Assembly: GCA_003224235.1 (NCBI GenBank)
Contig: QHYU01000184.1
Coordinates: forward strand, 1-58,104
DNA from: Acidobacteriota bacterium
GTDB taxonomy: Bacteria > Acidobacteriota > Terriglobia > Acidiferrales > UBA7541
Direction: 5' to 3'
DNA: 58,104 nucleotides
A program made the translations under genes and the position numbers. This document shows, in pieces, positions 1-10,678 of this stretch; position 1 is the first letter of the stretch, and each line of letters opens with the position of its first letter. The notes below the pieces were generated by a model. That model was given only the letters and a program-made list of their open reading frames with translations. It had not been told where the DNA came from and did no database searches.

Positions 1-660
1 TTGCCGGTGACCGTATCCACCACGGTCACGATCACCGCCACGATCCCGACGGGCAGCACCTCAGCCCTGCTGACGGTCACACCACCGGCGCCGCCTCCGC
101 CTCTAACGGTCTCCGGCTTCCTGCTGAATCCCACTAGCGTCGTTGGGGGCAACTCCTCGGTGGCAACTGTAACCCTGAGCGCGGCGGCTCCAGCGGGCGG
201 CGCAGTGGTCACCCTTTCGAGCAGTAATCCCGCAGCGGCCAACGTCCCCGCGGTTGGGAGCGTGACCGTTCCGGCGGGGGCGACCAACGCGACATTTACG
301 GTGACCACTGTGTCGGTGACTGCGTCCACTTCGCCCACTATCTCGGCTAGTTTTGGTGGCGTAACCAAGACGGCGCTGCTGACTGTCACGCCTGCAGCTC
401 CCCCGCCTGCCGCGGACACGTTGGCAATTCAGTTGGCCGAGTATGCGGTCGCCGACCAGATCTTGGTTGTCGAAGTGACTAGCACCAGCTCTAGCGCCAC
501 GCTGAAAGTTTTCGTTACATCAACTGGGGCGTTGGTCGGCACGCTGGCCAACAACGGCGGGGCTCGGCAACGAAGGCGATTACGGCAAAGTAGCGCATTA
601 CCACCATCAGTTGCGACTCAAGAAGATAACCGCCGAATGAGGTACGTTTGGCTACGCTGA
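1..660 (+). CDS. Ig-like repeat surface protein, 3' part (5' end outside window)
   Basis: The frame is open at the left edge, so the true start lies outside the window. The visible part is Thr/Val/Ala/Pro-rich with an Ig-like unit: a proline-rich linker, then a beta-sandwich-like stretch (VSGFLLNPTSVVGG, then GSVTVPAGATNATFTV) and another Pro linker. Such modules occur in secreted or outer-surface proteins; the substrate is unknown. After NNGG near base 558 the reading becomes Arg/Gln-rich and low in beta character, whereas another frame from base 561 reads GSATKAITAK and stops at 591-593, which looks like a natural end of this protein type. The last ~33 codons are therefore probably frameshifted. 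Function not assigned. Confidence 0.6.
   Translation: MPVTVSTTVTITATIPTGSTSALLTVTPPAPPPPLTVSGFLLNPTSVVGGNSSVATVTLSAAAPAGGAVVTLSSSNPAAANVPAVGSVTVPAGATNATFTVTTVSVTASTSPTISASFGGVTKTALLTVTPAAPPPAADTLAIQLAEYAVADQILVVEVTSTSSSATLKVFVTSTGALVGTLANNGGARQRRRLRQSSALPPSVATQEDNRRMRYVWLR
541..660 (+). pseudogene. Probable frameshifted C-terminus of the Ig-like protein
   Basis: The annotated frame changes from Gly/Thr/Val-rich sequence to an Arg-rich tail just after NNGG. In the frame beginning at base 561 the sequence gives GSATKAITAK followed by TAG at 591-593. This suggests a small deletion or sequencing indel around 556-562. What is seen is the two frames; the interpretation is inference. Confidence 0.4.
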
Positions 661-1079
661 GGTGCGGCTAGATATCGAGCGAACCAATAACCGCATCTTT
701 CTGGTGTTAGTTGGTTTTGCCGTTCGGCGCCGCTCGGTGCGCGGCCCTGCACAAAGATAAGCTCTCTAACCCCACATAAACACAGGAGATTTGCACTTTC
801 TCGCACTTGGTGCGCTATGCTGCAAGATGGCCCTGAACGCATTAACAGTGCAGCGTCCTACCGGTTGGACCACGCCCCAGTGGCAGCATCAAACATCTTA
901 CACCAGAAAGATTTAGTTTATGGGACACCGGGCTATCCCCGGCGCGCGCAACCCCGATGTCAGAAGGAGGTCCAGGGGCCGGCTTGAACCAAGCTGAAGA
1001 CTTCGCGCGTCCTTATATCCTCTTGGAACTATTCGCCCACTGGAGCATCTTAAGGAAGAGGCGAGGCCTTGGAGGTTTC
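661..1079. other. Intergenic region, no gene recognised
   Basis: About 420 bases between the Ig-like protein and msrB. An upstream in-frame start at 957 would extend MsrB by 41 residues, but that extension resembles no MsrB N-terminus and the ATG at 1080 has a good ribosome binding site. I see no RNA gene and no convincing promoter. Confidence 0.4.
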
Positions 1080-1685
1080 ATGTTGCGATCAGATCTGGCA
1101 AACGGGGAATCGTCAAAGGGTTTTGATCGAAGAGCGTTTTTCTCCGTATGCGCCTCGGTTCTTGCTGGTCTTGCGGTTTGGCGCTTTCTAAAGCGCCAGC
1201 CTGCGGAAGCCGAGTCGCTGCCGGCGGGGCCGACTGAAATGGTTACAATCGTGCAGTTTTCCGACACTGGCGTGCGGCAGGGTGTCGTATCGGTTCCGAA
1301 GATTGTTAAAACCGAAAAGGAATGGCGCAAGCAGCTCAGTTCGGCAGCGTTCGACATCACGCGTAGAGCCGATACCGAGGTTGCTTACACAGGCGCCTAT
1401 TGGAATCTCCATGACAAGGGATTGTTTCGCTGCATTTGCTGTGACACGGCTCTATTTAGTTCTGATACAAAATTCGATTCCGGCACGGGTTGGCCCAGTT
1501 TCTGGGCACCGATTGCCAAGGAGAATGTCGTGGAACTCGCTGACAGGAGTTTGGGAATGCGGAGGACGGCAGTGTCCTGTCGCCGCTGCGATGCGCACCT
1601 AGGCCATGTCTTCGACGATGGTCCCAAACCAACCGGTCTGCGCTATTGCATGAACTCTGTGGCGTTGAGATTCATCAAAGGATGA
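1080..1685 (+). CDS. msrB: Peptide-methionine (R)-S-oxide reductase MsrB, Tat-type signal
   Basis: Reduces the R epimer of methionine sulfoxide in oxidised proteins. The 201-residue product has the family signatures: two CxxC zinc-binding pairs (CICC, and CRRC followed by DAHLGHVFDDGP), the FDSGTGWPSFW block, and catalytic Cys190 in RYCMNS. The N-terminus has an Arg-Arg pair (residues 17-18, DRRAFFSV) before a hydrophobic stretch, resembling a Tat signal or anchor, so the enzyme probably acts outside the cytoplasm. The ATG at 1080 was chosen because GGAGG lies 5 bases upstream. msrA follows 68 bases later on the same strand, so the two probably form an operon repairing both epimers in envelope proteins. 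Confidence 0.92.
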   Translation: MLRSDLANGESSKGFDRRAFFSVCASVLAGLAVWRFLKRQPAEAESLPAGPTEMVTIVQFSDTGVRQGVVSVPKIVKTEKEWRKQLSSAAFDITRRADTEVAYTGAYWNLHDKGLFRCICCDTALFSSDTKFDSGTGWPSFWAPIAKENVVELADRSLGMRRTAVSCRRCDAHLGHVFDDGPKPTGLRYCMNSVALRFIKG

Positions 1686-1753
1686 TAAAGGATGTTGGCC
1701 GATTCGGGAACATGGCGCTGCCGAGTTGGTTGCTCATAAAAGGAGGTCTCAAT

Positions 1754-2428
1754 ATGTTTCGCTTTCTTGTCCGTAGCTTCGCCGGGCTTTCAGGTTTTCT
1801 CGCTCTCGCTGCGCTAGTGGCGTGCAACTCGGCAAGCGCCACTGTCATTCCGAGTCCCGTCGTGGACGATCCCTTGGCCGCGACGAGTGGCCAGCAGACC
1901 GCCGTACTTGCAGGGGGTTGCTTCTGGGGTATCCAAGCCGTGTTTGAGCACGTCAAAGGCGTCATCAGCGTAACGGCGGGGTACTCTGGAGGGACCGCAA
2001 ATACGGCTCATTATGAGACGGTCAGCGCGGGAACAACCGGGCACGCCGAATCCGTCAAGGTCATCTACGATCCGTCTCAGGTTTCGTTCGGGCAGATACT
2101 CAAAGTTTTTTTCTCAGTGGCGCACGATCCCACGCAATTGAACAGGCAGGGACCGGACACGGGGGCTCAGTATCGCTCAGTGATCTTTTTCTCCACCGAG
2201 AGACAACTGCGTATTGCGCAAGCCTATATGGATCAGCTCAACGAGGCCAAGGTGTATCCGCGCCCTATCGTCACTCAGGTCATCCGCCTCAGGGATTTCT
2301 ATCCGGCAGAGGCTTACCACCAGGACTACGCTGTCCATCACCCAAACGACCCTTACATCGTGATTAATGATCTCCCCAAGGTCGCCCATCTTCGCGAGCA
2401 AATTCCCGATCTATACGTTAAGAAGTAA
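1754..2428 (+). CDS. msrA: Peptide-methionine (S)-S-oxide reductase MsrA, lipoprotein-type
   Basis: Reduces the S epimer of methionine sulfoxide. The 224-residue product has catalytic Cys56 in the GGCFWG motif, followed by GVISVTAGYSGG and a QYRSVIFF block, all typical of MsrA. The N-terminus is a hydrophobic signal ending in a lipobox (LVAC, Cys24), so it is probably a lipid-anchored envelope protein. No resolving cysteine is visible near the C-terminus, so recycling may rely on an external thiol donor. The ATG at 1754 is preceded by AGGAGG at a normal distance; the longer frame from 1646 overlaps msrB and lacks support. It is the partner of the upstream msrB. Confidence 0.92.
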   Translation: MFRFLVRSFAGLSGFLALAALVACNSASATVIPSPVVDDPLAATSGQQTAVLAGGCFWGIQAVFEHVKGVISVTAGYSGGTANTAHYETVSAGTTGHAESVKVIYDPSQVSFGQILKVFFSVAHDPTQLNRQGPDTGAQYRSVIFFSTERQLRIAQAYMDQLNEAKVYPRPIVTQVIRLRDFYPAEAYHQDYAVHHPNDPYIVINDLPKVAHLREQIPDLYVKK

Positions 2429-3158
2429 CACGAAGTCAGCTGTGGCGGTGCGTTCGAGTTAGCTCAAAGGAAGCCTAGGCCCGACTCCGTAGCTGGTGGG
2501 GCTTTTCGGGGACGCAGGTCCGGGGCAGGAGTGAGTGACAACCGTGGCGCGAGCTTCCGCCGGTAATGGGTGTGGTCATTTGGGTGTGTTTGGGGTGAGC
2601 GGCGGAAGCAGACGGGGGAAGAGCGGGCCGGCCCAGCCCTCAATCCCCTAAAAGGGATCCTCGGCTCGTCCTCCCCCCTCGCGGGAATAAAAGGCACGCC
2701 GTGCGCCAAAGCTAAGTCCTTATGTCTAAAGGAGTTGATTTTTCCACAGGTCGGTAAAAACGAAACTCCCCGGGAAAATATTCCGCTGGCCGTGCTAGCC
2801 TCCGGAGCCCCCCTAATTTGCCACAGGGGCCGCGGGCGTTCATTCTTGCCAAGCATCCCGTGAGCACAAAGGCGCAAGTGTCCGCCCTCCAGCAAGATAG
2901 ACATACCGCGTTCCAGAAGTTGCAGGAAATGTCAGGAGATGTCAGGGAAGTCAGGAGAGGCAGGAGAGGAGGCATCCTTGACCCACAAAACGCGCCTTGC
3001 TATTGTGAGGGGTTACGCTGGCCGCAGTGTCCTAGCTTTGCAGCGGCTGGCACTGTGGGGCATGCAGCAGCCGTCAAGCCAGATCTATTTCTGCGGTGAG
3101 AATGGAAACATCAGGGCCGAGCCCTGATACCTGACTCCCCGCCCCCGACACTTGACCT
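2429..3158. other. 730-base intergenic region with short repeats and an inverted repeat
   Basis: No convincing gene. A 10-base inverted repeat pairs 2553-2562 with 2600-2609 across a 37-base loop. Short direct repeats of the type GTCAGG(A/G)GA occur at 2931-2958. The last 40 bases before uvrA are rich in CCTGA/TTGACC-like words. The small open frames on both strands look like chance frames: unusual composition and no family resemblance. Confidence 0.4.
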
Positions 3159-5996
<2,838 letters not shown>

Positions 5997-6289
5997 AAAC
6001 AAACGACGCGCTCCTCCAGTTAGGCTCGCAGCGCTCGGATCAAACTACTGATTCAAGCAGCACATCCTGGCGGCAAGTGTGGGCCTTGAAGCAGAACCCT
6101 GCAACGAGGCGCGCGTGGGAGTGAGAATCGCTTGCGGGACGCCGGCGTTAGAAACTGTGCATGCCTGAACCGCTGCGGCGTGCCCTGCCCCCACGCACAT
6201 TCGGCGCGACCCTTGCGCGGCCTGCGTGGTGCAAGTAGAGTGCTGCGCACGGGCGCGCTTGAGGGTTAATAGCGACGAGCTTCCCTAAC

Positions 6290-7309
6290 ATGGGCATCTA
6301 CGACATTGAGCCGCTCGGCCTGGAGAAGATCCGAACCTATCCGCTGGCGACGCGGAAGAGCAAGGTGAGTGTACGCGACTTCGTGAAGCCACACCAGCGC
6401 GGGACAACGGTGGCGAAGTTTCTGGACTCACTGCCACGGATTCTGGCCGCGGACGATCTGCGCGCGGTGGCGGGGGCTATCCTCCGCGCGCGAGCGCGCC
6501 GCAAGGCCATTCTGTGGGGCCTGGGCGGTCACGTCTTCAAGGTCGGGCTCGGGCCAGTGCTGATTGACATGATCCGGCGCGGCTTCATCAGCGGCATCGC
6601 GACAAACGGCGCCGGGCTGGTGCACGATTTCGAGATCGCACTGGCCGGCAACACCTCCGAAGACGTCGAGGCCGCGCTGGGCGGCGGCGCATTCGGCATG
6701 GCCGAGGAAACTGGGCTCTATCTGAATGAAATCGCCGTGGGCGCTCACCGCAGCGGAATCGGGATGGGCGAAGCGGCGGGGAAGCTGCTGACCAGCGGGC
6801 GCTTGCGGGTGAAATATCCCGAGTCGAGCGTGCTGATCGCGGCCTACCGCGCGCGCGTGCCGGTGACCGTGCATCTTGCGATCGGCACCGACATCCCGCA
6901 CATGCACCGCTCGGCCGACGGCGCGGCGCTGGGCGCTGCGACGCACCATGACTTTCGTCTATTCTGCGCGCTGGTGAAGCAGATGCATGCCGGCGGTGTC
7001 TATCTGAACTGGGGCTCGGCGGTGATGCTGCCCGAAGTGTTCCTGAAAGCGGTATCGGTGGTGCGAAATCTAGGGACAGCGTTGCGGCCGATTACCACCG
7101 CAAATTTTGACTTCATCCAGCACTACCGGCCACTGCAAAATGTGGTGAAGCGGCCGACTGCGCCCGCGCGCCGCGGCCACAGCAGCGATTCGCACGGATA
7201 TGCGCTGACGGGCCATCATGAGATTATGTTGCCGCTGCTGGCGGCGGCGTTGGTGGAGGCTAGTCCCGGCAGGGGCCGGAGAATCGGACAGTCGAGGCGT
7301 AAACGTTGA
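6290..7309 (+). CDS. Deoxyhypusine-synthase-like protein, function uncertain
   Basis: A 339-residue conserved-looking protein with a Rossmann-like core: ILWGLGGHVFKVGLG, then IATNGAGLVHDFE, resembling NAD-binding blocks of the deoxyhypusine synthase fold, then GAFGMAEETG and AIGTDIPHMH. The catalytic Lys region of true deoxyhypusine synthases is not recognisable, and bacteria normally lack the eIF5A substrate, so I would not infer that reaction. No membrane segment. Its TGA overlaps the TTG start of the following CPBP protease gene, indicating translational coupling. The C-terminus is Arg-rich. Alternative: a separate NAD-binding family. Moderately sure of the fold, not of the function. Confidence 0.5.
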   Translation: MGIYDIEPLGLEKIRTYPLATRKSKVSVRDFVKPHQRGTTVAKFLDSLPRILAADDLRAVAGAILRARARRKAILWGLGGHVFKVGLGPVLIDMIRRGFISGIATNGAGLVHDFEIALAGNTSEDVEAALGGGAFGMAEETGLYLNEIAVGAHRSGIGMGEAAGKLLTSGRLRVKYPESSVLIAAYRARVPVTVHLAIGTDIPHMHRSADGAALGAATHHDFRLFCALVKQMHAGGVYLNWGSAVMLPEVFLKAVSVVRNLGTALRPITTANFDFIQHYRPLQNVVKRPTAPARRGHSSDSHGYALTGHHEIMLPLLAAALVEASPGRGRRIGQSRRKR

Positions 7310-8232
7310 GCGCGCCCGAAGACAATTTTCCCCCGATCGACTCGCCCGGAGACTTGCCGGCCGAGGGGGGGCAATCCGCTGACCGGTCTTTGCCCCCGAG
7401 CTCACAGCAGGTGCCAGCGCCAGAGGCGCAGGCCGGGGTGCCCGAAGATTTGCGCACGCCGTGGGCGTGGGGCTGCCTCGCGCTCTTCATTGCTTTCGCC
7501 GTCGGCAGCTTGGTGAGTTTGGAGATGGTTTTTGAGGTCTACGCCCTCGCCAAGCTACACCTGAATTGGGTGGAATTGCAGAAGCTGGCGACAAGCAGCG
7601 CGCTGTTCATCGGCGCGCGGCAGGCAGTGTGGTTCGGCGGGTTGATGCTTTACCTTTATCTGATGGTGCGGCTGCGCCACCACGCACCTTTCTGGCGCAC
7701 GATCGGTTGGCGACCCCTGCCCCCGCACGCGCTGTCCGGCGGCTTTCGCTACGCAACCTGCATCGCCGGAGGCGTCGGGCTGGCTTTCGCCAACATGGTT
7801 GCCAATAAGTGGATCCCCACCAAGGGCACGCCGCCCATCGAGAAGCTTTTCCACGACCGCCAGGGCGCACTTGTGATCATGACCCTGGCGATCCTTGCCG
7901 CGCCGCTGGTGGAGGAAACCGTCTTCCGAGGCTACATCTATCCGGTGCTGGCGCGCAGCTTCGGTGTCCCGGCAGGCGTATTCGTCACCGGTGTATTGTT
8001 CGGGTTGATTCATGCGGAGCAATTGCGGGGCGCCTGGGGGCAGCTCGCGCTGCTAATGATTGTGGGGATCGTGTTTACATTTGCGCGTGCACGCACGGGC
8101 ACGGTGCTCGCAAGCTACCTGCTCCACCTGAGCTACAACAGCACCCTCTGCATTGGGTTCTACTTTGGCACCGAGGGCCTGCGCCGCTTCCCCGACGCCT
8201 TCTGGACATTCTGTTGCGTTCTCACAGCATGA
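7306..8232 (+). CDS. CPBP (CAAX/Abi-type) intramembrane metalloprotease
   Basis: Membrane protein of 308 residues. Several hydrophobic segments surround the CPBP motifs: EETVFRGYIY (Glu203-Glu204, Arg208), FGLIHAEQ with the metal-binding His, and a later HLSYN. These are the catalytic motifs of the CAAX-processing/bacteriocin-immunity-like protease family. The first ~55 residues are polar and Pro-rich, probably cytoplasmic. The start is a TTG overlapping the stop of the upstream gene (TTGA), so translation is probably coupled. Its 3' end overlaps the convergent LuxR-type gene by 11 bases. The substrate is unknown. Confidence 0.85.
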   Translation: MSAPEDNFPPIDSPGDLPAEGGQSADRSLPPSSQQVPAPEAQAGVPEDLRTPWAWGCLALFIAFAVGSLVSLEMVFEVYALAKLHLNWVELQKLATSSALFIGARQAVWFGGLMLYLYLMVRLRHHAPFWRTIGWRPLPPHALSGGFRYATCIAGGVGLAFANMVANKWIPTKGTPPIEKLFHDRQGALVIMTLAILAAPLVEETVFRGYIYPVLARSFGVPAGVFVTGVLFGLIHAEQLRGAWGQLALLMIVGIVFTFARARTGTVLASYLLHLSYNSTLCIGFYFGTEGLRRFPDAFWTFCCVLTA

Positions 8233-8872
8233 TCAAACCCAGGCGGACCCCGAGGGCAACGGCTTCGGTACGGCTCGACACATCCAGCTTGGTAAAGATC
8301 GAGCTGAGGTGAAACTTCACGGTATGTTCTGAAATGCCCAAGCGCCACGCGATCTGTTTGTTGCCCAGACCCTCGGCGAGCATGCCCAGTACCTCAACTT
8401 CGCGAGAGCTCAGGGGCGGATGCGGGGAGGCCGGCATCGAGCGTGGAGAGGGTGGCGCGGCGGGTAGCAACGCTTCCACCGCGTCAGGGTGCAAAGCCAC
8501 CAGGCCAGTTGCGGCAGCTTCGACGGCGGCCACAATCTCCTCGGGCGCTGCCTCTGGCGGCAAGACCGCGCGTACGCCGGAGCGTAAAGCCTCGGCTATC
8601 CAGGGACCGTATGGGGGGTCCGCCAGCACCACGATAGCAGGCGCGCCAGGACCTGGACCAAAAGCGGGCAGATGACGCGCAACCGAGTCGTCTTCCTGCG
8701 GCCTCAGTTCCAGTAGTACGACGTCCGGCTGGAGGTCTTCCAGCCGCTCTGCGAGCGTGGTCGCATCGAGTGAACTGCTGCCTACCACCGTGAGATTCGG
8801 GCTCGCGGCGAGAAGTGTCTCCAAGCCTCTGCGAACGATCCCAGAGGTGGCTGCGACCAGAACGCGGGTCAC
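8222..8872 (-). CDS. LuxR-type regulator with degenerate (pseudo) receiver domain
   Basis: A 216-residue NarL/FixJ-like regulator. Residues 1-120 have the receiver fold, but the phosphorylation residues are missing: the N-terminal acidic pair is Ala-Thr (VLVAATSG), the acceptor Asp is Glu55 (DVVLLELRP), the conserved Thr is Ala (VVLAD) and the conserved Lys is Pro (RAVLPPEA). The C-terminal LuxR HTH is intact (LSSREVEVLGMLAEG, then GISEHTVKFHLSSIFTKL). It is thus probably a DNA-binding regulator not controlled by a sensor kinase. The GTG at 8872 was chosen because it overlaps the upstream stop (GTGA) and is preceded by GGAGG. Last gene of a three-gene unit with two serine proteases. Confidence 0.88.
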   Translation of the reverse strand: MTRVLVAATSGIVRRGLETLLAASPNLTVVGSSSLDATTLAERLEDLQPDVVLLELRPQEDDSVARHLPAFGPGPGAPAIVVLADPPYGPWIAEALRSGVRAVLPPEAAPEEIVAAVEAAATGLVALHPDAVEALLPAAPPSPRSMPASPHPPLSSREVEVLGMLAEGLGNKQIAWRLGISEHTVKFHLSSIFTKLDVSSRTEAVALGVRLGLIML

Positions 8873-9501
8873 GCCGCCTCCGTTGCGTCCCCGCACTGGC
8901 GGCCCAGGCCACGGAGGAATCGCTCCACCTCGTTACTCGGGATGGCCAGGGCCAAACCCCCAGCGACCATACTATTGATGCCGATGACGCGGCCGCGCGC
9001 GTCTGCCAGCGGCCCGCCAGAGTTGCCCGGCGCCAGCCGCACGTCGGCCTGGATGCAGCTCGGCCTGTTGCATGCGTAGATGGGACCGACAGCATGGACA
9101 ATCCCGGCAGCAACCGCGCCGACAAGTCCCCAGGGATTGCCAACCGCGAGCACTAGTTCACCGACGCGTATTCCGCCGGAGTCGCCGATGTCGGCAGCGG
9201 GCAGGCCCGCAGCCGGTACGCTGAGCGCGGCTAAGTCGCGCTGCGGATCTGTCGCTCGGACCTCGGCGTAAAGGAAACGCCCGTCCGGAAGCACCAACCC
9301 CGCGCGCGGGCCGCGTGCCACATGGGCATTGGTAATAATCCAGTGGCTTCGCGGGCCGTCCGAGCACCAGAGGACACCCGCCCCGCCTCCGCGCCCGCCG
9401 CGGACCTGCACGGTGACGCGGCGCAACCGTTCGACCACGGCGGCGATTTCGGCTGCAAGAGCGGAGCTTGCCTGTGAAGCAAACCTGTCTGCGCTCGCCA
9501 T
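8869..9501 (-). CDS. Trypsin-like serine protease, HtrA-type catalytic domain without PDZ
   Basis: A 210-residue S1C-like protease domain. The catalytic triad is visible: His in ITNAHVARG, Asp in PQRDLAAL, Ser in APGNSGGPL. The Gly-Gly after Ser is canonical. There is no PDZ domain, no signal peptide and no membrane segment, so as read it would be cytoplasmic, unlike classical HtrA/DegP. The ATG at 9501 starts one base after the stop of the upstream PDZ-containing protease, and its own stop overlaps the GTG of the pseudo-receiver regulator. All three are therefore probably made together. The substrate is unknown. Confidence 0.85.
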   Translation of the reverse strand: MASADRFASQASSALAAEIAAVVERLRRVTVQVRGGRGGGAGVLWCSDGPRSHWIITNAHVARGPRAGLVLPDGRFLYAEVRATDPQRDLAALSVPAAGLPAADIGDSGGIRVGELVLAVGNPWGLVGAVAAGIVHAVGPIYACNRPSCIQADVRLAPGNSGGPLADARGRVIGINSMVAGGLALAIPSNEVERFLRGLGRQCGDATEAA

Positions 9502-9502
9502 G

Positions 9503-10450
9503 TTACTTATCTTTCCGCGGGCGCTCGCCCACCTGGATCACTAGCTCAGCCACAGCTCCCCCACGAAGAATAGATGCCGTAAGCTCTTTCCCGATATATT
9601 CCCGGCCGAGCTTGGCCTGTACATCATCAGTGTCGCTTACCGGGGTCCCATCGAGCGCAACCAGCACATCGCCAATTAGCGCGCCGGCTTTCTCCGCGGG
9701 TCCGTCGGGCTCGACGCTGACGATGATGAGCGCGGAATTGCTGGGCAATCCGAGCTTCTTCTGGAGCGCGTGGCTCAGAACCACGGGTTGCATCCCGAGA
9801 CCCAGATATCCGCGGGCAATGTGTCCTTTTACCAGCAGCTCCTCGGCAACGCCATTGACTGTCGAGGTGGGAATGGCCAGAGCCATTCCGCGGGCCAGCC
9901 CCGAAGTGTTGAGGCCCACCACCCGGCCGGATGCGTCGACCAGCGCGCTGCCGGAAAATCCGGTGTAGATCGCCAGGTCGAGGCGCACGAATTGATCGAT
10001 GTGGCCGCCGCGCCAGGTGCGCCAAGCGCCGCTGAGTGTGCTGATGACGCCCAGGCTGGCACCGAGACTATCCCCCCCAGACCGCCCGAGCGCGAGCACT
10101 AGATGCCCAACTCTGAGGCTTGCCGTATCGCCGATCTCAGCGGCGGGCAGGTCGGCGTTCTGCAGTTTCAGCACAGCGAGGTCCGTACTGAGGTCGCGAC
10201 CCGCCAACGAAGCGGGCACCGAGCGCCCGTCCGGAAGAGTCACGGTGATTTCCTCATCGCGCTTGATGGTGTGATCTGCGGCGACAACCACATCTGGGCG
10301 CCAGAGGATGCCGCTCGAGGGAACGCGCGGCCGGGCGTAGATGGCTACAACCGCGCGGCCGGCCCGCTCGACCGCTCCGGCCAGATCGTTGGACAGCGCC
10401 AGCAACGCGCCGGCACTCTCCCCGGGGTTCTCAGATGACGCTCTTTGCAT
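9503..10450 (-). CDS. HtrA-like serine protease with one PDZ domain
   Basis: A 315-residue protein with an S1C protease domain and a C-terminal PDZ domain (RGYLGLGMQPV, then VEPDGPAEKAGALIGDVLVALDGTPV). Triad: His in VAADHTI, Asp in LSTDLAVLKL, Ser in GFSGSALVD; the nucleophile Ser remains although the usual GNSGG is GFSGS. There is no signal peptide or membrane anchor, so a cytoplasmic location is inferred. The ATG at 10450 was chosen because GGAGG lies about 6 bases upstream; the longer frame from 10534 adds an unlikely Arg-rich leader. First gene of the protease/protease/LuxR operon. Confidence 0.88.
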   Translation of the reverse strand: MQRASSENPGESAGALLALSNDLAGAVERAGRAVVAIYARPRVPSSGILWRPDVVVAADHTIKRDEEITVTLPDGRSVPASLAGRDLSTDLAVLKLQNADLPAAEIGDTASLRVGHLVLALGRSGGDSLGASLGVISTLSGAWRTWRGGHIDQFVRLDLAIYTGFSGSALVDASGRVVGLNTSGLARGMALAIPTSTVNGVAEELLVKGHIARGYLGLGMQPVVLSHALQKKLGLPSNSALIIVSVEPDGPAEKAGALIGDVLVALDGTPVSDTDDVQAKLGREYIGKELTASILRGGAVAELVIQVGERPRKDK

Positions 10451-10534
10451 TCTTTTCCTCCAAGAATCATGACGTTCGGCGGGAGAAGCGATCCCGCCGA
10501 GAGCAGGATGCCGCAGTCCGGTGTTCGGCCGCAT

Positions 10535-10678
10535 CGGTCAATTGGCTAGGTGAGACCCGGAAAATCGGCTAGTGTCACATGCCTGGGCCGCAACGGCGCC
10601 CACCGCCGCAGCACGAAGTGGGACGCCGCAAGACACGGCTTGCGGTAAGATAGTCATGCACAAATCAGGGGAAATAGA
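10535..10678. other. Divergent intergenic region with hairpin ahead of mtnA
   Basis: The gap between mtnA and the protease operon contains a perfect 7-base stem (10626-10632 with 10639-10645, 6-base loop) about 35 bases before the mtnA start. I could not match it to a known SAM or other riboswitch. It may be a leader hairpin or part of a promoter region. Confidence 0.3.

Noticed and set aside
2921-2970. CRISPR-like short repeats
   Set aside because: Units are only 9-10 bases, imperfect and without spacers.
2818-3127. Small open frames upstream of uvrA
   Set aside because: Overlapping frames on both strands, repeat-rich, no ribosome binding site and no family match.
10535-10678. SAM-type riboswitch ahead of mtnA
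   Set aside because: Only a single 7-base hairpin is visible; no multi-helix riboswitch core could be traced.
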